From CAVTUU01 sp045804965 (GTDB lineage Bacteria; Chloroflexota; Chloroflexia; Thermomicrobiales; UBA6265): 64,000 nucleotides of DNA. The DNA is taken from positions 1 to 64,000 of the forward strand of contig JBJMMD010000021.1 of assembly GCA_045804965.1 (NCBI GenBank), given 5' to 3'. The notes below the pieces were generated by a model, which made no database searches, had not been told where the DNA came from, and saw only the letters and a list, made by a program, of their open reading frames with translations. Shown piece by piece: positions 37,717 through 46,141 of this stretch (its first letter is position 1; each line of letters begins with the position of its first letter). A program made the position numbers and the translations under genes.

Positions 37717-38280
37717 ATGGAAAGGCTCCAGCGTTCTGAGGTAACAGGTCTCCTCTGGTTGGTGGCGCGGGTCTGGCTGGGCTGGGAATTCCTCAAAGCC
37801 GGCTGGGAGAAGGTCACAGAACCGGAGCGCGCCATGTGGATCGGGAATCAGTCCGGCGAGGGTGTGCGTCAACTCCTCGGCTTCTCACTCCAGATCGCAC
37901 CGGGTGGCGCCATGGCGCAGCCGGACCATCCGGAAGTGCTGGGTTGGTATGCCACGCTGATCCGGCACCTCTTTCTGCCCCACGCCGAGGTTATGGCCCG
38001 TCTAGTGACCTTTGGCGAGCTCCTGGTTGGGCTGGCGTTGATGCTCGGTCTGTTCACCCGCTTCGCGGCGGCGATGGGGCTGCTGATGAACCTCTCCTAC
38101 ATGCTTGCCGGGGTCAGCTCGCTCAGTCCGCTGATGATGTTGGTGGAAGTGTCCATCGTGCTGACCGGGACAATGGCCGGCTACTACGGAGTCGACCACT
38201 ACCTCATGCCGATGCTGCAGGCGCGGGTGGTGCACCTGCCGCGACCCAACTGGATTACGCCAAGGGTCGTGCCGACCTAA
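37717..38280 (+). CDS. DoxX family membrane protein
   Basis: 187 residues with four TM segments and the DoxX pattern (LLWLVARVWLGWEFLKAGWEK; GELLVGLALMLGLFTRFAA; NLSYMLAG). DoxX/DoxD proteins are linked to thiosulphate:quinone oxidoreductase or to membrane redox complexes. ATG 37717 has AAAGGA 7 bases upstream. Preceded by regulatory element copy B. Confidence 0.88.
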   Translation: MERLQRSEVTGLLWLVARVWLGWEFLKAGWEKVTEPERAMWIGNQSGEGVRQLLGFSLQIAPGGAMAQPDHPEVLGWYATLIRHLFLPHAEVMARLVTFGELLVGLALMLGLFTRFAAAMGLLMNLSYMLAGVSSLSPLMMLVEVSIVLTGTMAGYYGVDHYLMPMLQARVVHLPRPNWITPRVVPT

Positions 38281-38738
38281 CCATCTTCTCGAAGGTCGAT
38301 TCCACATGGTCGAGATAGTGCACACGCTGGTGGGTTCGTTCTCCCACCAGCGTCACTGCATTGCGGCATCGCCCTCACCAAGTTGGCTGGCCTACGCTCG
38401 TCAACATCAACGAAAGCTGTGCCGACTTGCCCCGTTCGGCCACCACAACGCCGAATCAGTCGAATGTCGCGGCGAGGTCGAGGGCGGCATTTGGAACCAG
38501 ACCGAGCACGAAGAACCCTGCCTCAATCCGGGCGAAATCCGCATCACGGCCGACAGGCAGAAGGACGACGAACCCTTATTCGGTCGCCTGGCGGTGCATG
38601 TTGTCATTCGCACGGCGGTTGAGTTCGTCGGAATGCGTTTGGCTCCGGAGATTCGCGGCGGTGCGTAACCCGAGCATCTGGAGGCCCCAGGCACAACGCC
38701 GGGCCGGTAGTGTGCCCGATCAATACTTGCGGGAAGGA
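38281..38738. other. Gap with a possible decayed minus-strand coding remnant
   Basis: In one minus-strand frame, 38680 to 38460 reads protein-like (MLGLRTAANLRSQTHSDELN, stop near 38576, then GFVVLLPVGRDADF and LDLAATFD, stop). The internal stop and lack of a start point to a remnant, or chance. Nothing else is visible. Confidence 0.3.
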
Positions 38739-39632
38739 TTAGCCCTTTTCGGCGCCGATGGTCAGGCCGGCGATGAAGTAGCGTTGGAGGGCGAAGTAGA
38801 CGACGAGCGTCGGCAGGGCGATGTACATCGAGGCCGCGGCGATCAGGTTGTCGTCGGTGAAAAACTGGCCGCGGAAGTTCGCCAGCGCCGAGGTGATCGG
38901 CCGGTCCGCGCCCTGCTGCTCGAGGACCACGGCCCAGAAGAAGTCGTTGTAGATCCAGGTGAACTCCAGCGTGGCTAGGGCCGCGAGCGCCGGCAGGGTG
39001 AGCGGCATGATGATCTGCCAGTACTGTTTCCACACCCCGGCCCCGTCGATCCGGGCCGCTTCGTTCAGGGACTTCGGCAGGAGCTTCATGTAATTGCTGA
39101 GGACGAAGGTGCAGAAGCCACTCTGGAACGCGACGTGGATCAGGATCAACCCCCAATAGCTGCCGTTGAGCTTGCCCGAATCGGAGAGCAACGACGGCAG
39201 CCGGACGTGGTTATAGAACTGGAAGAGCGGCTGGATGATGATCTGCTGCGGCATCAGGTTGCCGGCGGTGAAGACCATCAGCAATGTGATGTTGAACCGC
39301 CACGAGAACCGGCTGCAGACGAACGCCACCATGCTCGAGAAGAAGAGGGTGAGCACGAGCGACGGCACGAGGATGAGCGCCGTATTCCAGTACTTGTGTG
39401 GAATGCCGCCCTGGTCCCAAGCATTGCGGTAGTTGGCCCACGTCAATGTGTGCGGCCACGAGGCGAAGCCGTCGCGCAAGGTCTCGGTATACGGCCGCAG
39501 CGACGAATAGACCACCCCCACGATCGGGATGAGCCAGAGCGCCGCGGCGACGGTCAGGAACGCGTAGAGCAGCACGCGGCCAGGGCGCACGCGAAACCGC
39601 CGCCGGTTGTCGATGACCGTACCGGAGATCAT
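38739..39632 (-). CDS. Carbohydrate ABC transporter permease (MalG/UgpE type)
   Basis: 297 residues, six TM segments, with the permease EAA loop (LNEAARIDGAGVWKQYWQIIMPL). The N-terminus (RPGRVLLYAFLTVAAALWLIPI) is typical of the second CUT1 permease. The start ATG overlaps the stop of the upstream permease (ATGA), showing coupling. The long open frame upstream of 39632 lies within that gene. Confidence 0.93.
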   Translation of the reverse strand: MISGTVIDNRRRFRVRPGRVLLYAFLTVAAALWLIPIVGVVYSSLRPYTETLRDGFASWPHTLTWANYRNAWDQGGIPHKYWNTALILVPSLVLTLFFSSMVAFVCSRFSWRFNITLLMVFTAGNLMPQQIIIQPLFQFYNHVRLPSLLSDSGKLNGSYWGLILIHVAFQSGFCTFVLSNYMKLLPKSLNEAARIDGAGVWKQYWQIIMPLTLPALAALATLEFTWIYNDFFWAVVLEQQGADRPITSALANFRGQFFTDDNLIAAASMYIALPTLVVYFALQRYFIAGLTIGAEKG

Positions 39633-40618
39633 TCTTCGGCTCCTTCCTGCGTCCGCCGGTAGTGATTCGTCACGTACCAGACGACGAAGCCGACGCAGAG
39701 GATGAACAGGATCGTCGCATAGGCGGACCCCCGGCCGACGTTGCCGCCCCCCTCGCCAAGCAAGTTGTTCGTGGTCAGGATCGAGAGCACCTCGGTCTTC
39801 CGCGGAATATCCAGCACAAAGATGATGTCGAACGCGCGCAGCGCCTCGATCACCGTGATCACGGCGATCACCACATTGATTGGCTTGAGCGAGGGGAAGA
39901 TGACGTGGCGGAAGACTTGCCACTCATTGCTGCCGTCCAAGAGGGCCGCTTCCCGGAGCGCGCTGTCCACGCTCTTGAGCCCGGCAAGGTACAGCACCAT
40001 GATGTAGCCGGTGTGCCGCCAGGCAATCGCGACGAGGATCGCCGCGAAGTTCTTCGAGATGCCGTAATCACCGAATGAGACTAAAAACGATTGGTTGCCG
40101 ATCCAGTCGATCGGTTTGCCGTGGCCGAAGAGCTGTGTGGCGAGCCCGCTATCGGTCGAGTAGATCACGCTTTTCCACATGAAGCCGACAACGGCAAGGG
40201 AGAGCACGACGGGCGTGAAGAAAATGGCCTGGTAAATCCGCTTCCCGCGGATGTCCTTATCGAGGAGATACGCCAGTAGGATGCCGAGCGCTGTGGGCCC
40301 GATAAAGAGGAACAGCAACAGCACCGTGTTATTGATGAGCGCCTGATAGAAGTTGCGGTGAAACGCGGTGAAGATTTGGTCGTAATTCTTGAGTCCGACC
40401 CATTTGATGTCGCCGAATCGGATTCCCCGCCAGCTTGTGAAGGAGAGGTAGATCGAGGCGATCGCCGGGATCCAAATGAGGAAGACATGCAGGATCGTCG
40501 GAATCCCGACCATTGCCGCCGCGACCCAGCGGTCATGTCCATCAAATTGCCGCAGGCGGCCGGTCTTCGGCTTGGCCACGGTTGCCGCGGGCTTTTGGAT
40601 TTGAGTTACCGTCGCCAC
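39629..40618 (-). CDS. Carbohydrate ABC transporter permease (MalF/UgpA type)
   Basis: 329 residues, six TM segments plus a basic cytoplasmic N-terminus. The EAA loop is visible (LREAALLDGSNEWQVFRHVIFPSL). It forms the membrane channel with the MalG-like subunit. No ATPase gene is in the cluster, so a shared MsiK-type ATPase is likely used (established for many CUT1 systems; inferred here). A 40642-40719 hairpin lies between it and the binding-protein gene. Confidence 0.93.
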   Translation of the reverse strand: MATVTQIQKPAATVAKPKTGRLRQFDGHDRWVAAAMVGIPTILHVFLIWIPAIASIYLSFTSWRGIRFGDIKWVGLKNYDQIFTAFHRNFYQALINNTVLLLFLFIGPTALGILLAYLLDKDIRGKRIYQAIFFTPVVLSLAVVGFMWKSVIYSTDSGLATQLFGHGKPIDWIGNQSFLVSFGDYGISKNFAAILVAIAWRHTGYIMVLYLAGLKSVDSALREAALLDGSNEWQVFRHVIFPSLKPINVVIAVITVIEALRAFDIIFVLDIPRKTEVLSILTTNNLLGEGGGNVGRGSAYATILFILCVGFVVWYVTNHYRRTQEGAEE

Positions 40619-40641
40619 CGCTGCCCCGTCCGTGGCGTCGG

Positions 40642-40719
40642 GCGTCGGGCGTCAGGAGAACGGATCATCTCCTTCGCCTAACGCCCACCACCTAACGCCT
40701 GATTCCTGACGCCCGACGC
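40642..40719. repeat. Inverted repeat in a GCC-TGACGCC-rich spacer between binding protein and permease
   Basis: A perfect 16-bp inverted repeat (40642-40657 against 40704-40719) inside a stretch of imperfect GGCGTC/GACGCC repeats. It lies between the binding-protein stop and the permease start, where a hairpin can stabilise the first message or reduce downstream expression. Confidence 0.65.
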
Positions 40720-40744
40720 CTGGCGCCTGGCGCCTGATGCCTCG

Positions 40745-42061
40745 CTACTGCCCGAAAATCGCCTCGGCTTGATCCTGCATATCCTTGAGAATGGAGTCGA
40801 CTTTCGTCGGATCGGAAACAAAGTCCGCAAACGACGGGCCAGCGACGTTCTCAGCGAACTCCGGGCTCGTGTCGCGGTCGAGGAACTGCGTCACCGTCGC
40901 GGCCTCGGAGACCGCCTTGAGCGCCTTCTGCTGGAGCGGTGTGAAGATCGACTGGTCGATGTTCGACGCGGCACCGATCAGGCTCTTGTCTTTCGACAGG
41001 TACGCTTCCTGCGCGGCCGCTGTGCCGAGGAAGTAGAGAAGTTCCTTGGCGGCGTCGGGGTTCTTCGGACTCTTGGCCATCATCCAACCGTCAATCGGCG
41101 CCTCGATCGTCTTGGTGCCGTATTCGTCGTTCATCGACGGCCAGGGGAAGAAGTCGAGGTCGGACGTATCGCCCTTCGGGAACTGGATGCCGACGAAGTT
41201 CCCGATGGTCATCATGCCGCACTTCTTGTTCACGAAATCGGTGCCGGCCTCTTCCCATTTCCGCGCGTTGGGATTTTCCTGGTGGAACGGCAGGATGTCT
41301 GCCCACTCCGTGAAGACGGCCTTGACCTTGTCGTCGGTCCACTTTTCCTTGCCGGCCATCAGGTCCATGTGGAACTGGTAGCCGTTCATGCGGAAGTTGA
41401 GCTGGTCAAACGTCCCCATCGCCGGCCACCGGCCGTTGTTACCGAAGGCGAACGGGGTGATGCCCGCGGACTTCATGTCATCTGCCAGGCCCTTCAGCTC
41501 GTCCATGGTTGTCGGGACCTTCCAACCCTTCTCCTTAAAGAGACTCGGCCGGTAGTGGATGCCCCAGCAGTAGTAGGTCCATGGCACGAAGTACATCTTG
41601 CCGTCTTGGCCGGTCGAGGCGAGCTTGAAGCCCTCCGACATGTTGGCTTTCAGGCCCTCCCAGACGTCGTCGATGGGGCCGAGCAGATCCTGGGCGGCGA
41701 AGTACTGCATCCGGTAGCCCGCGAACCAGGTGAGAACGTCGTCAGGATTCTGCAGATAGGTGGTGATGTTCTGTTGGAACGTGTTGTGGTCGACCTCGTT
41801 GAGCTTGATTTTAACGTTCTTGTTGGGGAACGCGTCGATGGCGGCGTGAAATCCCTCTTTGGGCAGAGGATCTGAGTAGTTCGAACCGACGGTCAGGTTG
41901 CCCGTCGCTTTCCCGATCTCGACCTGAGCGCTGGCGCGCAGGGCGGGCAAGCCGAGACCGAGCGCCGCGGCGCCAACCGCACCTTTGATGAGGCTACGGC
42001 GACCAATGCTGTATCCAAACACGGACGGGCTCGGCGAACGATCGTTCCGTTGACCAACCAT
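40745..42061 (-). CDS. Extracellular sugar-binding protein of CUT1 ABC importer
   Basis: 438 residues with a signal segment beginning SIGRRSLIKGAVGAAALGLG (twin Arg, Tat-like) and a long solute-binding fold: VGSNYSDPLPKEGFHAAIDAF, the FAGYRM region and FVPWTYYCWGIHYRPSLF. It captures a sugar or oligosaccharide for the two permeases encoded behind it. ATG 42061 has AAGGAG about 5 bases upstream; the frame is open to 42121. Confidence 0.92.
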   Translation of the reverse strand: MVGQRNDRSPSPSVFGYSIGRRSLIKGAVGAAALGLGLPALRASAQVEIGKATGNLTVGSNYSDPLPKEGFHAAIDAFPNKNVKIKLNEVDHNTFQQNITTYLQNPDDVLTWFAGYRMQYFAAQDLLGPIDDVWEGLKANMSEGFKLASTGQDGKMYFVPWTYYCWGIHYRPSLFKEKGWKVPTTMDELKGLADDMKSAGITPFAFGNNGRWPAMGTFDQLNFRMNGYQFHMDLMAGKEKWTDDKVKAVFTEWADILPFHQENPNARKWEEAGTDFVNKKCGMMTIGNFVGIQFPKGDTSDLDFFPWPSMNDEYGTKTIEAPIDGWMMAKSPKNPDAAKELLYFLGTAAAQEAYLSKDKSLIGAASNIDQSIFTPLQQKALKAVSEAATVTQFLDRDTSPEFAENVAGPSFADFVSDPTKVDSILKDMQDQAEAIFGQ

Positions 42062-42246
42062 CGTAGCTCCTTCGCTGCAACTGTCCCGTCGCGGGGACAC
42101 GCTAGTGGACTCCGTATTCAAGTGTCACGACTGGCGGTGATTATGTTTTCGCGCCGTTTCGCTGTCAAGGCGAACGGCTGCTATCTGAGCGCACATCTGG
42201 AACGAGCGCGAGGCAGACCCGAGCAGTTTTCATTGTCTACGACATT

Positions 42247-42300
42247 TCCCGGCCGATCGGGATTCCTGCCCCTATCGACCAGGAATTCCCTGGACCTAGG
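42247..42300 (+). promoter_or_regulatory. Dyad-rich regulatory element, copy C
   Basis: TCCCGGCCGATCGGGATTC..CCCC followed by CGACCAGGAATTCCCTGGACC. It aligns with copies A and B and ends about 45 bases before the ATG at 42345. It also lies between divergent genes and could act on the sugar importer. Confidence 0.6.
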
Positions 42301-42344
42301 GTGATCCTACCGTCGTTTTGTCCTGATCAATGAAAGGCTGAGAG

Positions 42345-43223
42345 ATGGATCGAAGAGTGGATCGCCGGAAGTTTGTTGCTGGTTCGCTCGGCATGGCCGC
42401 GGCCATCGCCTTACCCAGATTGTCCCGTGCGGCTCAAGCGACTCCCGATACTTCTGCAGGCGCCTCGGACCTGCCGGCGCTGAAGATTACGCTGACCGAC
42501 TCCAGTTTCGAGATCAAGCAACCGTTGATCGCTGGCCGCTATCAAGTCAGCGTCTCGAATACCGGTACTTCGACGGATAGCCACTTCGCGTTGGGGAAGA
42601 TCCCGGGCGCGGTGACTGCCGCTCAGTACCAGGCGTGGCTTGACGGACAAGCTGAGGACACTGATGCGCTGAGTTTCGACGACATCGCATTCGTCGGCGT
42701 CCCGGATTGGCCGAAGCCGGGCGGAAGCGTGTCCGGGGTGATCGATCTCGAACCGGGGATGTACTTTCTCTTCGACCCGTTCGATGCTCGTGGTTTTGAG
42801 ACGGTCATGGTCAACGGAGAGTACAACGCCGCGGCGGAACCCCCGGCGGATCTGACCGTGACGCTTCGGGAAATGGAGATTGTTCTCCCGGACTCCGCGT
42901 TCACGTCGAAACCGGTGCGGTGGAAGATCGAGAACAAAGGAGGGATGAGCCACGAGGTCGCGGTGATTCCAGTCTCGCCCGACTTCACGGAAGAAGTGCT
43001 CAAGCTCTACTTCTCGTTGCCGGATGACGCCACGCCGCCTGCGGGGACCCCCGCGTTCGACTACAAACCCCTCGCCGCCATTGGGATACTGGCGAAGCAG
43101 CACGCGAGCTGGCTCGATGTCCAGTTGAAACCCGGTCACTATCTCGCGGCTTGTATGCTTCCGTTCGGCACCGGTTATCCACATGCGGTCGACGGGATGT
43201 ACCACTTCTTCGAAGTCAAGTAG
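42345..43223 (+). CDS. Tat-exported double cupredoxin-like protein, paralogue 4
   Basis: 292 residues with a twin-arginine signal (VDRRKFVAGSLGMAAAIAL). The first domain has a His (SHFALGK, His80). The second has His203 (MSHEVAVI), Cys270 (GHYLAACM), His280 and Met285 (PHAVDGM), matching blue-copper ligand order. ATG 42345 sits behind AAAGGCTGAGAG, similar to paralogue 3. Regulatory element copy C precedes it. Confidence 0.83.
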   Translation: MDRRVDRRKFVAGSLGMAAAIALPRLSRAAQATPDTSAGASDLPALKITLTDSSFEIKQPLIAGRYQVSVSNTGTSTDSHFALGKIPGAVTAAQYQAWLDGQAEDTDALSFDDIAFVGVPDWPKPGGSVSGVIDLEPGMYFLFDPFDARGFETVMVNGEYNAAAEPPADLTVTLREMEIVLPDSAFTSKPVRWKIENKGGMSHEVAVIPVSPDFTEEVLKLYFSLPDDATPPAGTPAFDYKPLAAIGILAKQHASWLDVQLKPGHYLAACMLPFGTGYPHAVDGMYHFFEVK

Positions 43224-43265
43224 ATTACGCGCGTACGGGCGCGTAAATGACTTCCTCGTTCAGCC

Positions 43266-43307
43266 GCGCCTGGCATTGGACCGGCGGCCGGTCGCATTGC
43301 CAGGCGC
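43266..43307. terminator. Hairpin between the cupredoxin-like gene and kinase 2
   Basis: GCGCCTGGCA (43266-43275) pairs with TGCCAGGCGC (43298-43307), with further pairing inside. It is a likely terminator or attenuator before the kinase gene. A smaller dyad (TTACGCGC/GCGCGTAA) lies just upstream. Confidence 0.55.
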
Positions 43308-43326
43308 AGCGTCCTAAGGTCGGCTG

Positions 43327-45450
43327 ATGGCGATTTCTGCTGTGCGCAGGCCAACCTCGACAAGCATCCAGACATGGCTGGCGACAAACTGGCCGGCAGC
43401 CCTCTGGCTGACCGTCGCCGTCGTGATCACCGTTGCCGGCTCGCGAAACGCTCCGGAGCAGATTCGGCAGGCGGTCGCGATGACCGACATGCCGGCAAAA
43501 GACCGCGAAGAAATGCGCCGGTCGCTCGCCGGTCTCCATCTCACGCCCGCTTTTATCGGCTGGTTCGAGATTCTTTCCAACGTCATTGGCACGATCGTCA
43601 ATGTGATCGTGGGCTGGTTGTTAGTCCGGAAGCCGCCGCGGACTGGTTTTGCCATCTATCTCGCGTTCGTGCTTCTCGCGTTCACCGAGACGAACTACCC
43701 GCCAGATATCGCCAACCAGTTTCCAGGTCAGCCCATAACGCAGACGATCATCCGCTTCTGCACCGTCTTTGCGGTCTCGGGGTTCTTTACGCTCCCATTC
43801 ATCTTTCCGAATGGGCGGTTCGTGCCCCGGTGGACGATCATTTTGGGGGCCTATAACGTCTACTCCGTTGCCGCCTTTGCGTTTTTCCCTGATCGGGACC
43901 CCTTAGGGCATAAAGCTCCCGCCGCGATAGAGGTGATCGCTACGACGACTCTCGTCGCATCAGCGGTCGGCGCGATGATCTACCGCTATATAAGAGTCTC
44001 GACGCCGAAGCAGCGCCAGCAGACCAGGTGGGTGATGTTCGGCCTCATGATCGGCATTCCTGGGTTCTTCATCGGCGACGCGTTGATGCGCAATATCAGC
44101 TCCAGCCCAGCGGGCGTCGCCAGCCTCTTCGGGTTCCTGATCATCATGCCGATCGCGACGACACTTCCAACCATCACGCTCGGAATCGCCATCCTTCAGT
44201 ATCGACTCTTCGATATCGACGTCATTCTCAGCCGCACGCTTGTCTGGGTTGTGATGACCATCGCCATCATCGGCACCTATATCGGCGTCGTGGTCGGCAT
44301 CGGCACCCTGATCGGCTCGCGCAGCAGCCTGCTTCTATCTCTGATGGCGACCGGACTCGTCGCAGTTGGGTTCCAACCGCTCCTGCATCGCGTCCGGCGC
44401 ATCACCAACCGCTTTCTCTTTGGTGATCGGGATGATCCGTATGCCGTCCTTGCCCGGCTCGGGCATCACATTGAGGACACGCTCAACTCCGCCGAGCTCC
44501 TCCCCCAAATCGTGCGCACGACCGCGGAAGCGCTCCGGCTCCCATACGCCGCCCTCTTTCTCGAGCGCGCGGATGGACCGATTCTGGTCGCTTCCTCGGG
44601 CATCGCCACTCCCTCAACCCTGCGGCTGCCCTTGATGTACCAGGGCCAGTCCGTAGGCGCGCTCGAAGTCGCCACGCGCACGCCAGGCGAAGTCTTTGGG
44701 CAAGCGGACCGGCGCTTGCTCGAAGATCTCGCGCGCCAGATCGGCGCGGCCGCGCGCACGGTGAATCTGGCCACCGACTTGCAGCAATCCCGGGAGCGGA
44801 TCGTCATCTCCCGGGAAGAGGAGCGCCGCCGCCTGCGCCGCGATCTCCACGACGGGCTAGGCGCCCAACTCGCCGCTTTGATCATGCAAGCCGGCGCGGC
44901 GAGATCGCTGATCCGCACCGACCCTAACGCGGCCGAACAGGAACTCGCCGATTTACGCGACGAGCTCCGCTCGGCGGTGGCCGAGGTTCGCCGCCTGGTG
45001 CTTGGGCTTCGTCCGCCCGCGCTCGACGAGCTTGGGCTCATCGGCGCCCTACGGGCCTGGCTGGCGCGGCTGGATGGAGGCGGGATTGATGCGGATTCGA
45101 CCACGTTTCGGGTCCGCTTCGACGCCGACGAGCCGCTCCCACTCATTCGCGCTGCCGCAGAGGTCGCTGCCTATCGCATCGTCGAGGAGGCGGTAACCAA
45201 CGTCGTGAAACACGCGCACGCCACTACCGTCGCCGTCAGCATTCGCTTGCACGCCGATTCTCTGCTCATCACCGTGGCCGACGATGGGGTTGGCCTTTCA
45301 AGCCCGGCCGAGTCGGCTGGGATCGGATTGCAGACGATGCGGGAACGTGCCGTTGAGCTCGGCGGCACCTTCACTATCAACCCTGGTCCCCAAGGGTTGG
45401 GCACACAGGTTTCCGTCACCTTGCCGATCGCGCCGGGAACAGAGGACTAG
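43327..45450 (+). CDS. Membrane sensor histidine kinase 2 (GAF, HisKA_3, HATPase)
   Basis: 707 residues: about nine TM segments in the first 350, a GAF-like domain (about 370-480), then HisKA_3 with the phospho-His in RRRLRRDLHDGLGAQLAAL and HATPase (NVVKHAHATTV; ADDGVGL). It shares architecture with the kinase at 34702-36723. ATG 43327 has an AAGG-type site. Five bases separate it from its response-regulator gene. Confidence 0.92.
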   Translation: MAISAVRRPTSTSIQTWLATNWPAALWLTVAVVITVAGSRNAPEQIRQAVAMTDMPAKDREEMRRSLAGLHLTPAFIGWFEILSNVIGTIVNVIVGWLLVRKPPRTGFAIYLAFVLLAFTETNYPPDIANQFPGQPITQTIIRFCTVFAVSGFFTLPFIFPNGRFVPRWTIILGAYNVYSVAAFAFFPDRDPLGHKAPAAIEVIATTTLVASAVGAMIYRYIRVSTPKQRQQTRWVMFGLMIGIPGFFIGDALMRNISSSPAGVASLFGFLIIMPIATTLPTITLGIAILQYRLFDIDVILSRTLVWVVMTIAIIGTYIGVVVGIGTLIGSRSSLLLSLMATGLVAVGFQPLLHRVRRITNRFLFGDRDDPYAVLARLGHHIEDTLNSAELLPQIVRTTAEALRLPYAALFLERADGPILVASSGIATPSTLRLPLMYQGQSVGALEVATRTPGEVFGQADRRLLEDLARQIGAAARTVNLATDLQQSRERIVISREEERRRLRRDLHDGLGAQLAALIMQAGAARSLIRTDPNAAEQELADLRDELRSAVAEVRRLVLGLRPPALDELGLIGALRAWLARLDGGGIDADSTTFRVRFDADEPLPLIRAAAEVAAYRIVEEAVTNVVKHAHATTVAVSIRLHADSLLITVADDGVGLSSPAESAGIGLQTMRERAVELGGTFTINPGPQGLGTQVSVTLPIAPGTED

Positions 45451-45455
45451 CGTTT

Positions 45456-46097
45456 GTGGATCGCCTTCGCGTGTTGATCGTCGAGGATCATCCGCTCTTT
45501 CGGAAAGGCTTGCGGACGCTGATCACCGGCGTTGCGGATTTTGAGCTCGCCGGCGAAGCGAGTGACGGCGAGCAAGCGGTCTCCGTGGCGCTCGATCTCT
45601 TGCCGGACGTCGTGCTGATGGATCTCCAACTTCCGGGCCAAAGCGGGATCAGCGCCACTCGCGAGATCGTCGCCGCGAGTCCGACCACCAAGATTCTCGT
45701 CGTCACGCTCTTTCAAGACGACGATTCCGTATTCGCGGCGCTGCGGGCGGGAGCGCGCGGTTACATTCTGAAGGACGCCGACGAAGAGGAGATCATCCGC
45801 GCGATCCGCGCAATCGCCGCCGGCGAATCGCTGTTCAGTCCGGCCATCGCCACGCGCGTGCTCGCGTTCTTCGCGAAGTCCCGACCGGTCGCGCCTCAAA
45901 TCTTTCCCTCGCTGACCGAGCGCGAACAAGACATTCTGCATCTGCTCGCCCAGGGCAAAGCCAACTCGTCCATTGCGACCGAGCTTGGCCTGAGCACCAA
46001 AACAGTCGCCAACAACGTCAGCAACATCTTCGGCAAGCTGCAAGTGGCCGACCGCTCGGAAGCGATCGTCCGCGCCCGCGAAGCGGGGTTGGGCTAG
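45456..46097 (+). CDS. NarL/FixJ-family response regulator 2
   Basis: 213 residues: receiver with acidic pocket (VED), phosphoacceptor Asp56 (VLMDLQLPG) and Lys (ILKDAD), and a LuxR HTH (LTEREQDILHLLAQGKANS...). GTG 45456 has AGAGGA about 9 bases upstream. A pair with kinase 2; likely target genes include those preceded by the dyad element. Confidence 0.94.
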   Translation: MDRLRVLIVEDHPLFRKGLRTLITGVADFELAGEASDGEQAVSVALDLLPDVVLMDLQLPGQSGISATREIVAASPTTKILVVTLFQDDDSVFAALRAGARGYILKDADEEEIIRAIRAIAAGESLFSPAIATRVLAFFAKSRPVAPQIFPSLTEREQDILHLLAQGKANSSIATELGLSTKTVANNVSNIFGKLQVADRSEAIVRAREAGLG

Positions 46098-46141
46098 GCA
46101 GTCGAAGAACTCTTCGCGCTCATCGCAATGGGTTGACGATA

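Noticed and set aside
38407..39156. Long minus-strand frame running from the sugar permease into the downstream gap
   Set aside because: It is out of frame with the permease, which has the conserved EAA loop; only the remnant frame in the gap is notable.
40619..40744. CRISPR array suggested by short GACGCC repeats
   Set aside because: The units are about 8-10 bases, imperfect, and have no spacers of constant length.
40769..41875. A 368-residue plus-strand frame opposite the sugar-binding protein
   Set aside because: Antisense shadow; the binding-protein strand has signal peptide and family motifs.
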